Shown in pieces: positions 1 to 12,900 of a DNA stretch of 64,000 bases. The first letter of the stretch is position 1; each line of letters starts with the position of its first letter. The notes below the pieces were generated by a model, which saw only the letters and a list, made by a program, of their open reading frames with translations, searched no databases and had not been told where the DNA came from. Both the position numbers and the translations under genes were made by a program. Location of the stretch: NCBI GenBank assembly GCA_963575645.1, contig OY754467.1, positions 1,116,001 through 1,180,000 of the forward strand, in the 5' to 3' direction. This DNA comes from Xanthostigma xanthostigma (lineage: Eukaryota; Arthropoda; Insecta; Raphidioptera; Raphidiidae).

Positions 1-733
1 CAGAAATTACACATGGGTAACAATCCAAAGAAACAATCTCTCAAAAATTGTAACATTTTAAAAAGAAAATGTTTTTCAATATTTGTGGCCCGGGTTGATC
101 TACCCCCAGTCCAATCCTGTATATAAAAACTGTCACAAATACTGTGATTTTTAAAGGAAAAATCACTATTCAATAGTAACAAAATAAAACAAAATTTTAA
201 GTAAATCGGAAACAATTGCAAATAGATAACATTAATTTACATTTGCCATATTATGTGATATACATATATCTATAAAACACTAAAAAACGTTTGAAGATCG
301 TACAAAAGTTATCAAAACAAAGCACTGTAGAACAGAAATTTTATATGAATTTCAAATCACTATGTTATTAACAAGATGTGGGCAATATTTGTTTAATAAG
401 CTCGTAGCGAGTCGAATTTGATTTTAATCGAACCTTAATCAGGGCAATGAGAACTGAATTCTTGATTCGTTGTCGAAATTCAATCTAACTAATACCAAAG
501 CTGAAGCCCACACCTTGTTAAAAATCGGCACCTTATCACAATGGTGCATAAACCATTAAATTTACTATCTCTCGGACAGTCTATTATTTATGCAAAAAAC
601 ATAACCTCTAATTTTATCTAAGTAATTTTCGCTATAAAAATTGAGACTTTTTTGGCAAAAATAAATTCAATATACAAAGTAGAAAAAAAAATAACAATGA
701 TTGAAATCGAATTTCAGAGAACACAAGATATGA
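1..733 (-). other. E78 3' flank, probable 3' UTR
   Basis: A+T-rich sequence downstream of the E78 stop. I see no further coding frame and no recognisable repeat. The 3' end of the transcript cannot be placed, since no strong poly(A) signal is evident. Confidence 0.5.
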
Positions 734-925
734 TTATTCTTCCATTGGATCATCCTTTGGAATGTCGTATATTTCAGCAAATAGCGGTGGAAGTTTCATT
801 TTCTTCCAATTTATCCTAAATAATTCTAGATGATTTGAATGTTTCGCTCCTAAAGTTTTTAATTCTAACTGACGAGCTACTAAATTGTTTGTTACTTGGT
901 CTACGTTTGAACTACTTCTATTTAG
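734..925 (-). CDS. E78: E78 coding exon 7 (C-terminus and stop)
   Basis: Acceptor TTTTTCAG at 927-926; the intron before it is only 112 bp. It encodes residues 471-533 and stops with TAA at 736-734. [20 protein letters not shown] contains the helix 10-12 region. The protein ends IPKDDPMEE. No clear AATAAA poly(A) signal was found on the minus strand in the first few hundred bases downstream. Confidence 0.93.
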   Translation of the reverse strand, partial: LNRSSSNVDQVTNNLVARQLELKTLGAKHSNHLELFRINWKKMKLPPLFAEIYDIPKDDPMEE

Positions 926-3900
926 CTGAAAAAGAAGATTTCAGTTTTTATTTAAAATGTCGTTTGTTTTCAAACTAAGCGGAGAAAAAGATTTGAATCG
1001 CGTTCAAATTTGAAATATAACAAATGAATATACTTACTTGTAATTTTAAAGCTGCTAGAACTTGATGTTTGCTTTGTTCGATTGCTTTGAAATCCGTAAT
1101 TCCTGGCCGATCTGGAGTTAATAAAATTATCGCAACAAACAACGCAATTTCTGTATCGCCTAATCCAAGTGCATTAAAATTGTTCGTGAAATGGCACAAC
1201 GATGCCACAAAATCGCTCTGAAAATAATTCAATAAAAACATTAATCAACCATTCCGGCCCGAGAACACAACTGTGCCCACCGTCAGAGAAGAGAGACTGT
1301 ATAGAAGTTCAACCCTGCGTTATATTTGGCGATCGCCCCAAAGCGCAGTTCCCACCCCAATTGTCAAGATGGCGATGCGGCGCACTCAAGCTTCGGAACC
1401 GCAACGCCAGGTGGCGATACTTAATAATCTCAGCTTCACACCTTAATCATTGCATTTCTCATAATGTTTTATTAATTAAAAAAAAATCGACGGAAATTGA
1501 TGAATTTCTTATATTTATTTTCTACGGTGTTTAGATAAACGCTCAAAATTCTGAAGATGTGAGATGGAACTATACGACCCCCACCTCTGTACACTGACAC
1601 TAAACCTCGATCGTTCTGCCATCTAACCGAAACAAGACAAACTAAAATTTCCGGCCACACTGTTCCATTAGAAATAAACTTCTATACAGTCTCTCTTCTC
1701 TACCATCGTGGATATAAGATCGTAAAATTCCGATCGCGTCAAAAATACTAATTTTTTCAGAGGGTCAGCGCTAGTTTTTGTGCGCCCTGTACAAAGTGAG
1801 CGTTCGACACTCTTTATTCGCCGCCACAAAAAATTATAGCTTACGGTTGTGAGAGCAACAAACAAAGACAAAAAAAAAACATTAATGATTTTACCTTAGA
1901 ATTATATCTATCAAAAAATACAAATAAAATCATTCTAGTAAACAAAAAAACGAGTGTGCTTTAGACCACACGACTGAAGTAAAACTTCTTCCAGCCATAA
2001 TTTTTTATTATTCACCCGAAAATTCGCAAAATATGAACTTTAAAATGAATTTACAATTTTATTCACTTTAAACGTAGAATATTACATAAAGATAATGAAA
2101 ACAAAAGTAATACATTGCAATTACTTAGCTCTCGTTGGATTTTAGTCACCCGATAGCGCCAGTGGCAAGTAAAGGCAACCTGATAGCGCCAAGTATGTGT
2201 CATTCTATTGTTAGTACTGCTTATATTTTCGGCCACCTGATGGCGCCACTAGCCAGTGAAGTATTTGTTGAGGAAGAGAGAAAGAAAAAGTGCATGCGCA
2301 CCTCTCTCTCTTGCCCCTACAGTAATATACGAAACGTAACTCTCTCTCTCTTTCACTAACTTAAATCTCCCTCTCAACTTCCGTTCACCTCGCCCGATCA
2401 CGCACTTTCCGTAAACGCTCTCGCCAGGCATTCACCAGCTTACTACCCAAGTCAAGCGTGCCTAAAGAAGTTTTACTTCAAAAAAGATATAAAACTCGGC
2501 GAGCTCACTACCGGGAAAACTCCTAAAATATCTGTGTGCCCAAGGCGTAAGGCAACAAATGACGAGCGTTTAACAAATGAAATGACGTGAACTTACATCG
2601 TACATCGTTTCCAATTGTTGTCTTGTTATTGTTGAGCCATCGTCTAACATAAGGGAAGTTTCGTTAGTGTACTTTGCGACGTACGTTAACCAAATTTCAA
2701 AAAAGCCTGTCTTGATTAATATCAGCTGATCATCTTGACCAAGGTCATAGAATCCAGGTACACGCTTAGCAAATTCTACAACTCTTTGAACGTTAGATGT
2801 TAACTGAAAAATAAAATTATAAATCAATAAAACAATTGTTTTTAATTCAAACCTTTGATTAACGTCTAAATAGAACTCTTCAAATAAATAAAATAATCGA
2901 CCAATTTTTTTATATTTTTAGATATTTCTGAAGAAGATCTAAGCCCAGATCGAAACGTCATATTTTGTATTATTGATTTATAATTTTATTTTTGTCAATA
3001 TATAGTCTGAAAAAAATTGGTCGACAATTTTATTTATTTGAATTGTTTTTAATGTTATTAATTGATTGAAAAAAAAGCACATCGCAAACATGCAATTGTT
3101 TTTCTTGCTGGATTTCTGATACAATGAACTGAAAATTTACCAAATGAGCAAACTGTTGCCACAGCCACACTTTTTGCTCCTCCTGCGTTTCGAAAGTAGA
3201 CGTCGCCTGTTCGTCCTTCGCGATTATCGCCGCATCCTGGAGCCCGTCCTGCTGATGATGATTATTATGAAGGTCACCCGGATGCGACGCAAGTGGCTTA
3301 GCACATTGAATTTGCATCGCGTCTTCCGTATAACCGCAATGCGACTGATGAGCGCTCAATATGCTGAGCACGACTTCTTTGAGCGCGTTCTGTCTCACTT
3401 CGGCGGCGTCGTCCGCTTCGGCCGTCGTCGTAACACGAGCACTGTCGTCGACCGATGCCGTCCCGACGCTTCGCTCCCGCGAACGTTTCGGCACCCGACC
3501 GTACCGCACCGCTACACAATTAAAAAAAAAGTCGTTTAATAGTCGTGCATTTTTTTAAGTGAAATTTATTCAGCGACGAAATGACCTCAACATTGAATTC
3601 AAAGATGAAACACTGAGAGCGTATGTATACAGCCTAGGTTAGGTGCTTTTAGATTAGGAATTTTATGCCTCTAGTTTCCCCTTCCACAAGAATGTAAATC
3701 CTGTATTGATGGTGGAATCCTTCAAGAAAAACATGCTAGTATTGCAAAATTAATGAATTCGGTTACTTATTGAAGAAGTTACTGGTTAAATGGAAAATAT
3801 CCTCTCCACTAACTTATATATTTAACCTTAGCATCTTACAAGGAATATTTCCCACGCATTTCAAAAAGGCAATAGTTTGTCCTATATATAAAGCAGGTGA

Positions 3901-6900
3901 TAAAAGTGTACCAAGTAACTACAGACCGATATCTCTATTAAACACCCTTTCTAAATTGCTTGAAAAAGCAATGAAGATACGACTGACTTCGTACTTAGAC
4001 AAATACCATATACTATCGGACAATCAGTATGGATTTAGACAAGGACGTGGCACAAATGACGCACTAGTTAGACTGACCCAAAACATAGTGACGGATGTGG
4101 ACAGTGACAAAAAAGTTTTAGCTATTTTCTTAGATCTTGCTAAAGCATTTGATACAGTTTCCCATAAAATCCTTCTCCAGAAGCTAGCCAATATTGGAAT
4201 ACGCAATATGTCCCACAGTTGGTTTGAAAGTTATCTCTCTGATAGAACTCAGACGGTCAGAATGGGGTCAGTACGGAGTGAGGATCGAACCGTCGGTTTC
4301 GGTGTTCCACAGGGAACAGTACTAGGACCACTTTTATTTTTAATATATGTAAATGACCTGTGTAACATGGAAACCGGGGGTTCGATCTTATCATATGCGG
4401 ATGACACCGTTCTGTACTTCTCTGGTTACACATGGGACGAAACCGTTACTAGAGCTGAAATCGGCATGAGCAAAGTATACAAATGGCTAAACAACAACTT
4501 GTTAAGCCTAAACAAAGAAAAAACCAACTATATGTTGTTTACCGCCACTAACGCAGGGCAGCCGATCAGCCCATTATTAAGACTGCACGCATGTGACGGA
4601 CGGACACCACATTGTAACTGTACTGTACTGACGAAAGTTGACAATATAAAATATTTGGGACTAACTATAGACTACAGACTAAAATGGACAACACATATAC
4701 AGAACTTAACAAATAGACTACGAAAATTAATATATATATTTGCAACTTTACGACGAATAATGCCTGAACGGACCTTAATAATGGTTTACTACGCTCTATG
4801 CCAGTCATTGCTCACGTACGGAATCGCTGCCTGGGGAGGTGCTTTCAAAACAAATCTTTTTCCACTCCAAACCATCCAGAACATCCTACTTCGCATTATC
4901 CTAAAGAAACCACGCTTATACCCAACCGTGCAATTGTATCAAAATGCTATGATGTTAAATATTAATCATTTGTACCTACAGTCCCTTCTCATCCTTTATC
5001 ACCAACAACCCACCCTGCGAACGCCTATCCCCCACTCCTATGAAACCAGGCATAGAACGCTGCAAAGCATCTCAGTACCAAAAGTAAACAAAACTTTTGG
5101 CCAGAACCATTTTAAATATCACGCGCCAAGAATATTCAACATGCTACCTCTGGAAATTAAAACCATCACACATATACACACATACAAGAAACAAATATCA
5201 AAGTGGCTACTCACACTCCAAAATACAGACCATACATAAAAACAAGACAACATACACGTACCCACAAACATCTCCTCAATGAAAAACTAATCGATAATAT
5301 CACAGCACTATAATAATTTTATTTGCTATATTCTTTTTTTTTTTTTTTTGAACACTCGGTATATTGACTACACCCATCGAACTCAGTTACACGCTCAGAC
5401 ACACACATACACACTACATAATACACATCCGACACACACAACGTCCGAACATAAAATTATTTTGATCTCCTGCCCTAGCACTGGCAGTTACCAAGTTGGG
5501 CAGGAAATCCTTATTAATTTGTAAAATTTGGAACTTACTGTAACATGTTTTGAGGAAATAAAATAAATAAAAAAAATAAAAAAAATATATATATTCTAAA
5601 TGTTTATGAATTATTCAAGTTCGCCATATTGAAAATAGTTTTTATAAAGTGAATTGTAACGATATACTTTTATTCTATACTGAGCATAGGAATAAAATCG
5701 CAATCGAACAAGTAGGGTGCAAACATATACTTCTGTCTTTTTTTACGCCGTAAGCACCGGCGTATCTATAGGAGGGCAAAACAAGCACGGGAGACTCAGC
5801 TTAAGAAATTTCTAATTTGCCCCCTCCTGGGCCAAAAGCTGGGTCCGTCCATGTTAACGTCATAGAAAAAGACAAAGTTTTTGAAACAGAGATACTTTAT
5901 TCAGATTGAATGCAAGTACCAATCCTATTATCGGAGAAATCGAGGAATTACATCGAAGAAAGAGACGCAGATATATTTTCGATAAGCTTTGTTGCGTTGA
6001 GTAGATAGGCAATGATTCATATAGTTAATTAATAGATATATGATTGTAACTTACAATCTCTAGACATCCCGACTGCTAAACACTTCTTGAACCTACAATA
6101 TTGACACCTATTGCGGTTGAGACGAATCACCAAACACTTCCCGTCTCGTAAACACCTGTACTCGATTTGTTTCTGAATGCTTCTTCTGAAAAAGCCCTGA
6201 AACAATCACAGAAACGCAATCATCAATTAATTGTTTATTGAGAAATTAATACATTGTAACTACAATCACACAGCTTTGCGCTTTGTCGAGTTACTAACTT
6301 AAATACTTCTTTTATATCAGTTTTTTACTACATTAAATACACTGATTATTTGACATTACAATAGTATATTGTGCAACTAGTGCGACAATGCCGCACGAGT
6401 TGCACATACTATTTTTTATTACGAATTAAATTAAATTAAAATTTTATTACGAATTAAAAAAAGAAATTAGAAGTAATAAAAATTAAATCATTAAAAAGTT
6501 GAAAATTCAGTTAAAACTGTTAAAATTGTCAAGAATAAAAGTCCATAATCGAACATTTTAACCTCAAATCTGCTTCAAATGACAGTTTGTTTCGTTGACA
6601 TTAACACCGCGATTATTTTGTTTTTTTCTCTGAATTTTCGCGCGGCAAACAATAATTTCAGTGCGACAAATAAAGTTTCCGCACGCAAATGAAAATAGCT
6701 ACTTTTCAACCGTAACAGCATGCGTAAAGATACTACTTTTCCCGCATGAGTAATAAAAAATATTATTGAAAGGCAACACCTTAGAGGCTTAGATTGTGAC
6801 AAAATTAAATCATTTTGTACATTAAAATTATTCATTATACATTTTTCATGCTGGATATTATTAAAATATAGGGAATTAAATTACTTGTTCCTTCTTTTGC

Positions 6901-9900
6901 TTGTCTATTTCCATCGCTTAATTTTCTTAAAGTACAGGGACCCTGGTGGAAGAGAAGGGTCGATATATATATTTGTTTATTTATCATTAATTTAAAAAAA
7001 CTACATTTGTTTCTCCAGCATACTTAATATTTGTAACAAAAAAGTACAAAATATTCTTAGAAAACATCTTAAGATCCCCGAATTATTAGGATAAAACTGC
7101 AGATATAAATAAACCTAACACCTTTACTCCCACCATTTTGTACAACTTAACAATATATTCGCTTTCCCAATAATAAGCAAGTTTTTTTATGCAAATCGGT
7201 TAGTCATCAGTGACGTAATTTCCATCCTCATAGCCACCGTAAGTCGACTCGGCAACGATTTCAGCTTAAAAAGGAACGCTTCAAACTTGGAAACTTCATT
7301 GATTTTTTCCATTAATATCAGATATTAGTTTGTTTATACAAGTATGTAATTTAAAATTTTAATATAAAATAATAAAGAGGCATCTCTGACACTGTTCTAA
7401 AAATTTTGGTAAAGCTCTGTTTATACAATGTGAAAGCTGCTTTATTTAATTACGTGAAACAAAGTGAGTTAAGGAAGCACTCACATTCTTCGAATAAAAT
7501 CCCGTTATCAGACGTATTCCGCGTACAAACCGTACATAACTATACAATGTGTATGTCTACAATGCCCTTTATACTTTACTAGTAAGCCGGACGAACATGG
7601 CTGCCTACATGGAGAGAAACGGCAACTTCACTCTTGTGTTCTCCTTTGTCTCTTTTCGATGTTATAGGATAATTGTGTTAATTTTTTACGTCAAATATTC
7701 TTTGCTATATTAATACTAATTAGTAATTAGTAATATCCACTAATATCGTAACTGTGGAAGTTTGACTGTTTTGGTGGATGTTTGTCACGCGGTAATGGCC
7801 GAACGGATTTGAATGAAATTTTGCACAGAGATAGACTGCATCCCGAATTAACACACATGGATGCTCGATATCCAGAAAAAACGCCTGCTTTCATACGGAA
7901 TAGCCATAAAAAATCGATTAACAAAAATCACGCATGGCGGGAGTTTTTGCAGAAATTCTTAAAGTTATGCAGTCGGACTCATATTTTCAACACAATCCAT
8001 TTTCAACTGATTATTTTTAAGTTTTTGAAGTGAAAACTTCTTTAGCGGCGTTGTACACTTTTTTTGTAATGGGTAAAGAATGTTAAACTCGCCTCAGGTC
8101 ACGTGTCCTGATCGGTCACGTGTCCTGATCGAAAATGCGTAAGACGGAAACTTTTATTTATACAACGTTAGACATCTAGCGTTGAAATATCGTACATAAT
8201 AAAAATGCAATCTATGATACAAACCATTTTGACCGAAAATTTGTAAGATGTTAATATTCAAGTTTTCACTTATGCTTTTTTTTCCTAAAGTATCTCCTTG
8301 TAGGTACCCTGCTCACTCAATAGAAAAATCATTTTATAACGTTTAGCCCCAAATTAATATTTTTCCTCATTGGTTTATGCACTGCCACGAACATGGGCGT
8401 GGATTTGGAGGGGGGGGGCGGGGGATAAAACAAAAAAACATCAATATATTTTAAAGTTTTATAAATATCACACAAGATTACTCACGAAGGAAGGTGTCAA
8501 GCATAATATTAATTCCCAAACTAATTTTACTATTTTTTTTTTTCAAGTATTTTTTAGCATTAGGCATTCGTAATATTTTACTGTTCATTATTAAGGTCCT
8601 GGGGAGGAATTACCCCTTTTACCATATCTACGCCCTTGGCCACGCAGTGAGGATGAAGGGGAAGTTGAAAATACATGATTAGTTGAGTCGATTAGATTCT
8701 AATGCTTTCTGGATGCTGTTACAGAGACTTCTTTGTCAAAATAAATATTTTTACTTCTTGGTAATCAAAGGTTCAAAACACTGAACTGAATTTTTTTTTA
8801 TGTACGAATGTTGTCTCGAATTGTCGGCGATTTTCTCAGTAGATAAAAGCTATTTAAAAAAAGACAAATGAACAAACTAAGTCAATGCGTTGGACAAATA
8901 AAGAGATGTAAAAAAACAGTTGAATAATAGACAAACATGGGCATTTGATACGTGCATATACCGTTAACCGTTCATTTCGAAACATTCAGGAATACAATAT
9001 ATTGCCTTATTGAGGATAAAAAGGTTTGCTTACACAAAACGCACAGATGTCGACATTAGAAAATTGCATGAGTCGATATCACAACGAAAAATGTGTTGAG
9101 TTATAGGTTATGTAATGATAAATATACTTTAAACATTTGTACACAAAGATTAATACATTTTATCATAAATGACTATAGACCCTAAAATCTTGACTTAAGA
9201 TCGACCGTAACATGACGGTGAATTACGTAACAAAAAACGTGTACATAGAAATAAATATAGATGTGCTTTTCTCGGTAGCGGCGGCGCCCATCGTAGCGTA
9301 AAATAAAACGGCACTCGTTTAATTCTATGCACACGTTTTTTTGTGACGTCATTCAACGTCATATCACTGCCGCAATCTAAAAATCAGGGCCTTACCGCGG
9401 TTTCATTCTAGATATAGCCGGTTAAAAACTGTACTAAATTTACTAAAATTCGGTATAAGTATTCTCAAAGCCAAATTTTTGGAAATCCTTTTAAAATACA
9501 AAGAAAAGGTTATTATGAAGATTTCAAGACTTGTTCAGGTAATCAAACATAATATTGTAGCTGCCCGACCTGGATTCGCCCGAGTACAAATCGGACACAC
9601 GAAGGAATACCATAGGACATAATTCAGATCGTAAATAGACATATAGGTACCTACTTCACAATATAATATGAGCGGCACAGTTTTTATGCGTGAGTCGGGA
9701 TGCTTGACATTATTTCATTTCTTCGTCGCTAAATTAAGCGAGCCGTACTACAATTATGACGCAATCTCTACTGTATAAAGTAGTGTTGATCCAATAGAAT
9801 ATTAAGATGAAGGAAGGTTTTGGTTGAGGATCATAAAATAAGCTTTACCATAGTGTTTCGCTAGTGATAAAATATGTTCTAAATTATATACATAATATAT

Positions 9901-12900
9901 ACATGTTCATAGGCCCTGAAGATGAAAATAAATTTTTCGAAACGTTGGCCACTAGCGAAACACTGGTAAAGCTTATTTTATGATCCTCAACCAAAACCTT
10001 CCTTCATCTTAGCAATCTCTACTGTTTCAGAACTGTAGTGTATTAAAAGTTCAACGTTTCTGTTACCTTGCAGCCTTCACAGGACGTGACGCCGTAATGA
10101 TATCCGGACGCTTTGTCCCCGCAAACTTTGCACGGCACGAACGATTTCGTCGGTGTCGAACTATTTGAGTCAGCTGCAGCATAATGTTGCTCTGAAACAA
10201 AACAACAGCGTCAGATAAATTTGGAGCGATTCGATCACCGAAAATTGCGGAACGCTACGAACATATTTTATCGAGTATGTTTGCGCGCGGCCCTCTATAA
10301 AATAGCTGCTTTTCACGCCAGTAAAATGACCTTTTTCACACTAGTGCCTAAAGTAACATACAAAAATGTGATCTTACCAAACAAAAATAATTACCCAAAG
10401 CAATCTGTCGTATGTCATTTATAAGCAACAGACGTAGCAAAATAGACGTATAGTTTTTGTAAACAATTCAAATAGATTCCAATATGTCTGATATATAAAT
10501 ACAGTAAAAACCGGAGTGAGTGAGAACTGGGTAAGAGAGAAAACTCTCTAAGTGAGAGTAATTGCCAGGTACCGTCTTTGTAACCCTCTAAAACCTCTAT
10601 ATAAGTAAGAAACAGAAACCTCTATAAAGAGAAAGACGTTTTTCACTCATGGACCTCTATAACTGAGACTACTACTTGCCTGCACCTCTATAAGCGGAAA
10701 TAGCTGAACAAACTAACATTGTTTTTGTATAGTTTTTATAGACCACATGTAAGAAAGGCCGCTATATAAGCTAGAAACTCGGGTTAGTGACAAACCCCCA
10801 TAAGCGAAAAAGAGACCGCGATCCCTTGAACTTTTGCTTATTCAGGTTCGACTGTAGGTATATACTTATTATGAAGTGAAAATCAATTATTTGATAGGAG
10901 GTACGTGCTCAAAATGTAGTATGTATCTTGTTCGTAATAATATCAACGAGATGCATATACTCTGCTATTTTTGCAGTATGTCTAGAATTAATTCATTTAG
11001 TTCTTTTCATTGGCGTAGCAAGAGGGTGGCCCACCCTAGAAATACTACAAATAACAAGATAAATCTACAATAATTTGCATATTTTCTTTGTCGTGAAATT
11101 ACTCCAGAAAGTCGTATATTGATCGATTTCGCTTTTCAGTTTTCAAATTATGTTTAAGTGGCAGCAGGTAATGGTAGGTAGAGTTAAAAATTGCCCCCCT
11201 AGGATAAAATCGTTGCTACGCCTATGGTTCTTTTGTTTATTGCAATTGGACAATAAATAACAAAGCCAAGACCTGAGGCATTTTTTTAGGAAACAGCCTG
11301 TATATTATATATAGATTTATATCGTTTCCGCGTTTAGATGTGGCCATTGGCATCTGCGTGCCATTCAAACGTGTAGTTGTGCGACTATTTACTACACGGA
11401 CATGTGTTTGTGTATAAAAAGAGATGCATCGCGTATAGATCACCCCCCCTCTTCCCTTTCTTTACATGCCTAGCGACGCTGTGCATTTGCCGCACCCGTT
11501 TATTATTATTATTTGTTATATTCGATACACAAAATTGCACTGTTCAAATTGAAGGTCCAGAAAACCAGTGATGTCAAAGATATGTCCCGCGGGCCGCATC
11601 AAGCCGTCTCAATACGGTCCGCGGTATCTAGTGAGGATTTTAGACACTTGACATCAATGAGCTTATCAAAAACAAGAGATCTCAAGATAATTTACCCTTT
11701 TTATTACCTTTAAATGAAAATTGATTTAAATTAAGATTTTAGTTTAGTATCTGTTTTAGTTTCTAATTTAGAGTCTGGTTACCACACTCTTAAATCTTAT
11801 AAATAATTGTAATAATAACACTTTATTTACAAAGTCATATGTGGTACACTAGCGGTCCCGTCCGGTTTCACCCGGGTGCAAAAGAACGAATGGGGAAGGG
11901 AGGAACATGAGTACACACATTCATCTTAGTTTACCGAGATGAATGTTGTGTCCAAATTTCATGATGATCGGAGTTACCGTTCAAAAGTTTTTGTCGATAA
12001 AAAGCAGTATTTATACTTTTTTTAACTAATAATTTTTTTTAATTAATTAAATAAATTTAAATGCAAGCCTTAGAAGAAAGCAATGTAGAAAATAAAAAAA
12101 AATAAAAATATATTCGCCCAACGTAGGGCTCGAACCCACGACCCTGATATTGACAGTCGTGTGCTCTACCCATTGAGCTAGCCGGCGTTGTATTCTGACA
12201 ACGCTAATATGAGTATATTAGTTAGTGCATTTCACCTGAATAGAAGCTTATCTTTGAGATACATTTTGCAGCATTTTTCATTAATGCTCCGCTCCTAATG
12301 GTCGTAGCCTGATTTTATATAGCCTATAGCCTTCCTCGATAAATGGGCTATCCAACACAAAATTTTTTTTCAATTTGAACCAGTAGTTCCTGAGATTAGC
12401 GCGTTCAAACAAAATCTTCAGCTTTATATATTAGTATAGATGTATAAATAGCGTAATTCATATAAATGGCCCTTTAGAAAAATCAGTCTAACACCCCTGA
12501 CGTAAACGTCAGGAGTGTGAAACAATAACTTAATAAGTATATGCATCGAAGCTCTTGGATAGAAATGGGTATAGTAAGCTATCCTTAAAAGATAGACATA
12601 TGCCGTAGCGAACTTTTCTGTAGACCTATAAAAGAGGAACAATTCCACCATACATTGTTTTGTTATATCCCAAAGGGATTAGGCAGCATTTTCGACGAAA
12701 GCTCCCAGTCGGCTTGATTTTTTCCGACATCTTCAACAATCAGTCATTTACACAAAACATTAATGAATTATACACATAAACCTTTCTCTTGAATCACTCC
12801 GTCCATTGGTGAAAATCGTATGAAAATCCGTTCGGTAGTTTTTCAGTTTATCACGTTCAGACAGACAAACAGACAGACGCGGCGGGGGTCTTTGTTTTAT

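Noticed and set aside
11566-11660. Possible hAT fragment with TGATGTCAA/TTGACATCA ends and a CGCGGGCCGC block
   Set aside because: Only nine paired bases and no target duplication.
12115-12187. Functional tRNA gene
   Set aside because: The anticodon stem does not pair and the first two acceptor positions mismatch; the sequence lies within a Helitron.
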